From Ruminococcus sp. Marseille-P6503 (GTDB taxonomy: Bacteria; Bacillota; Clostridia; Oscillospirales; Ruminococcaceae): a DNA stretch of 64,000 nucleotides. The translations under genes and the position numbers were made by a program. Positions within the stretch are counted from its first letter, which is position 1; every line of letters starts with the position of its first letter. Below are positions 61,385-64,000 of this stretch, piece by piece. Under the pieces are notes generated by a model. It was not told where the DNA came from and ran no database searches. It saw nothing but the letters and a program-made list of their open reading frames with translations. The stretch covers positions 1,178,001-1,242,000 of the forward strand of contig NZ_UWPB01000002.1 of NCBI RefSeq assembly GCF_900604945.1, in the 5' to 3' direction.

Positions 61385-62581
61385 TTATTTGTCCAAGATG
61401 GCTTTCAGCCTGTCAAGAATAATATGCGCCGCATTTTCCTTTGACATAATGTCAAGCTCCTCGCGACCGTCTTTTGTTATTACGGTTATAATATTCGTAT
61501 CCGTTCCGAAGCCCGCGCCCTCTTTTCTCAGAGAATTTGCGCAGATCATATCGCAGCGTTTGGCTTCAAGCTTTCCGACGGAATTTTCAATAACGTTTTC
61601 CGTTTCCATGGAAAATCCGCACAGAATCTGACCGGGGCGTTTATGCTCTCCCAAATATTTAAGAATATCTTTTGTTCGTTTAAGCTCAAGCGTCATGCCG
61701 CTGCCGGATTTCTTTATCTTGCTGTCAGCCGCAGCCGCAGGCGTGTAGTCGGATACCGCGGCAGCTTTTATTATAATATCCTGCCCGTCAGCCAGAGAGC
61801 TTACCGCGTTGAACATATCCTCGGCGGACTCCGTCCGTACGGTTCTGACAAACATAGGCGGCTCGATTTCCATATGGGCGCAAACCAGCGTTACCTCGGC
61901 TCCTCGGAGCATGGCTGCCTTTGCCAAAGCGCAGCCCATTTTTCCGCTGGAATGATTCGTGATGAACCTGACCGGGTCGAGCTTTTCTCTGGTAGCTCCG
62001 GCGGTTACAAGAATTTTTTTGCCGGCAAGGTCTTTTTCACAGGCGATTTCTTTTAGGACGTATTCAAGAAGAGTCTGCTCGTCCGGCAGCTTTCCGTCGC
62101 CTATATCTCGGTTGGCGAGCATTCCCTTTACAGGCTCGATTATTTCATAGCCGAAGCTTTTAAGCTTGTCAATATTGTGCTGCACGATAGGGTTATGAAG
62201 CATATTGTGATTCATAGCCGGAGCGATTATTTTTTTGCAGGGACACGCCATAACGGTGGTGGTCAGCATATCGTCGGCGATACCGCCTGCGATCTTCCCG
62301 ATTACGTTTGCGGAAGCGGGCGCTATCATAACGACGTCCGCCTTTTTGGCGAGAGCGACGTGCTCCACGCTGTACTGAAAATTACGGTCAAAGGTATCTA
62401 TAAGGCACTTGTTCTGGGTTATGGTTTCAAAGGTTACGGGATTGATAAACTGCTCCGCGTTTCGGGTCATAAGCACCTGAACGTCGCAGTGAAGCTTTGT
62501 AAGCATTCTTGCGAGATTGGCGGTTTTATATGCGGCAATGCTGCCTGTCACGCCCAAAACAACGGTTTTTCCTTTAAGCAT
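61385..62581 (-). CDS. coaBC: Phosphopantothenoylcysteine decarboxylase / phosphopantothenate-cysteine ligase
   Basis: 398 residues, fused CoaC-CoaB. The flavin domain starts MLKGKTVVLGVTGSIAAYKT and contains the catalytic His in SVEHVALAKKADVVM and PAMNHNM. The synthetase half begins near 190 with KKILVTAGATREKLDPVRFI followed by NHSSGKMG. It makes 4'-phosphopantetheine from phosphopantothenate, cysteine and CTP. It is divergent from the S component and coaX, forming a CoA cluster. Confidence 0.96.
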   Translation of the reverse strand: MLKGKTVVLGVTGSIAAYKTANLARMLTKLHCDVQVLMTRNAEQFINPVTFETITQNKCLIDTFDRNFQYSVEHVALAKKADVVMIAPASANVIGKIAGGIADDMLTTTVMACPCKKIIAPAMNHNMLHNPIVQHNIDKLKSFGYEIIEPVKGMLANRDIGDGKLPDEQTLLEYVLKEIACEKDLAGKKILVTAGATREKLDPVRFITNHSSGKMGCALAKAAMLRGAEVTLVCAHMEIEPPMFVRTVRTESAEDMFNAVSSLADGQDIIIKAAAVSDYTPAAAADSKIKKSGSGMTLELKRTKDILKYLGEHKRPGQILCGFSMETENVIENSVGKLEAKRCDMICANSLRKEGAGFGTDTNIITVITKDGREELDIMSKENAAHIILDRLKAILDK

Positions 62582-62647
62582 ATGCTCATCTCCAGTTTGT
62601 TGATAAAGTATTTTTAATATTATATCACAAAAAAACGAAAAAAGATA

Positions 62648-62676
62648 TAGATTTTCTGAAAAAAGTATGCTATAAT
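62648..62676 (+). promoter_or_regulatory. Promoter of the ECF S component gene
   Basis: TAGATT (62648-62653), 17 bases, TATAAT (62671-62676) with an extended -10 TG. The -35 box is weak. Confidence 0.55.
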
Positions 62677-62700
62677 GTAAGCGGCGGTCTAAGGCTTAAG

Positions 62701-62765
62701 AATAAGCGGCTTCAGCTTGCCCTGTCCGCAGATATTCCTTTCATAGGAAATCTGACGCGCTTATT
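62701..62765 (+). promoter_or_regulatory. Structured leader element of the ECF S gene
   Basis: A perfect outer stem AATAAGCG (62701-62708)/CGCTTATT (62758-62765) encloses an inner hairpin GAT-A-TTCC/GGAAATC (62731-62752) with a bulged A. It lies about 75 bases before the start, after the promoter. A riboswitch is possible; no known class was recognised. Confidence 0.4.
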
Positions 62766-62838
62766 AAATAGGTCTTTTTTGTCTGCCGTGTATTGTATCC
62801 TCTTTACGGGGAATAATAACTTGGAGGTATTCGTTACT

Positions 62839-63465
62839 ATGAAAACAACATTTAAAACAAAACAGCTGGTTATGCTGGGTCTGCTTTCCGCGGTTTTATT
62901 GCTTATGGCTTATACGCCGCTGGGCTATCTTAATATCGGGCCCCTTGCTATAACCTTTAACGTTATTCCGGTTGCGCTGGCGGCGATCGTGCTGGGACCT
63001 GTAGGAGGCGCGGTTGCGGGAGCTGTGTTCGGTCTTACCAGCTTTCTTCAATGCATCGGAATCGGCGGAACCAGCGCGATGGGAGCTATTCTCTTCGATA
63101 TAAATCCCGTCTTTGCGTTTATACAGAGATTTGTTCCGAGAGTTCTGGACGGTTTTCTGCTGGGCTTCATTTTCAAAGGCGTGCGGAAGGCTACAAATAC
63201 TTACGTTTCCTGCGCCGTTACCGGCTTTTGCTCTGCGTTTCTGAATACGGCGTTTTTTATGACCGCTCTGGTGCTGCTTTACGGAAATACTGAATATGTT
63301 CGTGAGCTTGTGGGAGGACAAAATATAATAGTGTTTATCTGCACTTTTGTCGGGATCAACGCTGTGTGTGAAATAGCTTCCTCGACGCTGATTACCGGCG
63401 CGGTAGGAACGGCGCTGTATAAGGCGCGGCTGATCCCGTCGGGCGTCAGGTCCAGCGATTCATAA
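62839..63465 (+). CDS. ECF transporter S component, probably for pantothenate
   Basis: 208 residues from ATG 62839, after CTTGGAGGT; the longer open frame to 62779 is rejected. Six membrane helices with the N-terminal LVMLGLLSAVLLLMAYTP and GPLAITFNVIPVALAAIVLGP, typical of ECF substrate-binding subunits (PF12822-like). The adjacency to coaBC and coaX points to pantothenate uptake (PanT-like), which is inference. Energising EcfA/EcfT genes are not in the window and would be shared. Confidence 0.78.
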   Translation: MKTTFKTKQLVMLGLLSAVLLLMAYTPLGYLNIGPLAITFNVIPVALAAIVLGPVGGAVAGAVFGLTSFLQCIGIGGTSAMGAILFDINPVFAFIQRFVPRVLDGFLLGFIFKGVRKATNTYVSCAVTGFCSAFLNTAFFMTALVLLYGNTEYVRELVGGQNIIVFICTFVGINAVCEIASSTLITGAVGTALYKARLIPSGVRSSDS

Positions 63466-63495
63466 GACGAAAAATGTTTTCCGGAGGACGTTGAG

Positions 63496-64000
63496 ATGGT
63501 TCTTGCAGTTGATATAGGAAATTCCAACATAGTAATGGGCTGCTTTGAAAACGATAAGATACTTTTCATTGAACGCCTGTCTACAAACCGAGGGGCAACG
63601 GCTCTTGAATATACCATAATGCTCAAAAATATTCTGGAGCTCAACGGAATAAGCCATATGGATTTTCAGGGAGGGATAATATCCTCCGTTGTTCCGTCGG
63701 TAACGCTTACGGTCAGAGCCGCGATGGAGCGTCTTACCTGTAAAAAGGTGATGATCGTAGGTCCGGGGATCAAGACAGGGCTTAAAATAATGCTGGATAA
63801 TCCCGCTCAGCTCGGCAGCGACAGGGTAGCCGACGCTGTTGCGGCGATAAATCTGTATCCGGTCCCGTGCATTATGATAGATATGGGGACCGCGACCACG
63901 ATTTCCGTTATCGACAGCCAAAAGAATTTTCTGGGGGGGCTTATAATCCCGGGTCTTATGACTTCTCTCGATTCTCTGACGGTTAGAACCTCGCAGCTTC
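63496..64000 (+). CDS. coaX: Type III pantothenate kinase, cut by the window end
   Basis: The first 168 residues are visible, beginning MVLAVDIGNSNIVMG at ATG 63496 after CCGGAGGACG. Conserved blocks: GSDRVADAVAA (Asp and Arg of the active site), MIDMGTATTISVID and GGLIIPGLMTS. It phosphorylates pantothenate, the first CoA step. No frame break is visible. It starts 30 bases after the S component gene, so the two form an operon. Confidence 0.95.
   Translation, partial: MVLAVDIGNSNIVMGCFENDKILFIERLSTNRGATALEYTIMLKNILELNGISHMDFQGGIISSVVPSVTLTVRAAMERLTCKKVMIVGPGIKTGLKIMLDNPAQLGSDRVADAVAAINLYPVPCIMIDMGTATTISVIDSQKNFLGGLIIPGLMTSLDSLTVRTSQL

Overview
The window is a dense stretch of a low-to-mid GC Firmicutes (Clostridia) chromosome. 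The layout is typical of Oscillospiraceae/Ruminococcus-like bacteria: rnc - radical SAM - smc - ftsY, infC-rpmI-rplT behind an attenuated leader, a radical SAM/DUF2344 pair, tig-clpP-clpX, and rplS - lepB - rbgA - rnhB - yraN. Taxonomy is inferred from gene order, Shine-Dalgarno-rich starts, frequent TTG/GTG starts and sigma-A-type promoters. No rRNA, tRNA, CRISPR array, transposase or phage gene was seen. Nearly all of the DNA is housekeeping.

Layout. 1-2117: 3' part of a YfhO-type membrane protein. 2257-5107 (minus): SGNH hydrolase, PIN/NYN-like protein and YfcE-type phosphodiesterase. 5363-6193: AraC regulator. 6561-10347: small membrane protein, then a SPFH/zinc-ribbon/TPM module resembling Bacillus YdjI-YdjG-YdjH. 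10577-14782: cardiolipin synthase, small alarmone synthetase and an orphan MoxR-type AAA+ ATPase. 15012-16159: infC (AUU start), rpmI, rplT. 16270-22041: SpoU methyltransferase, dprA, topA, trmFO. 22300-29547: plsX, rnc, radical SAM, smc, ftsY. 29655-35554: isochorismatase-like protein, XTP pyrophosphatase, ahcY, M50 peptidase, radical SAM and DUF2344 pair. 35753-40990: rplS, two lepB genes, rbgA, rnhB, yraN, thrC. 41086-46166: DUF1540 peptide (minus), phosphoesterase, tig, clpP, clpX, pduL. 46264-53658 (minus): secreted CAP protein behind a highly structured leader, ppk, heterodimeric ABC exporter. 53891-64000: PAP2 phosphatase, VanZ protein (minus), CCA-adding enzyme (minus), Lnt-like N-acyltransferase, GH36 alpha-galactosidase (minus), an unrecognised protein (minus), coaBC (minus), ECF S component and coaX (cut by the window end).

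Functional themes. Several genes deal with membrane and envelope quality: SPFH module, cardiolipin synthase, two signal peptidases, Lnt, YfhO, PAP2 and the CAP protein. Others form a proteostasis unit (tig-clpPX), stress signalling (small alarmone synthetase, polyphosphate kinase) and a CoA cluster (coaBC, a probable pantothenate-type S component, coaX).

The least explained signals are non-coding or compositional. They are the multi-hairpin leader of the CAP gene with two mutually exclusive pairings, short leader ORFs in front of the PIN-like gene and ahcY, a hairpin between the ribosome binding site and start of ppk, a structured leader of the ECF S gene, an attenuator-like hairpin before the orphan MoxR gene, and an abrupt GC drop inside the radical SAM gene before smc. 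I found no clearly new multi-gene defence or biosynthetic system.
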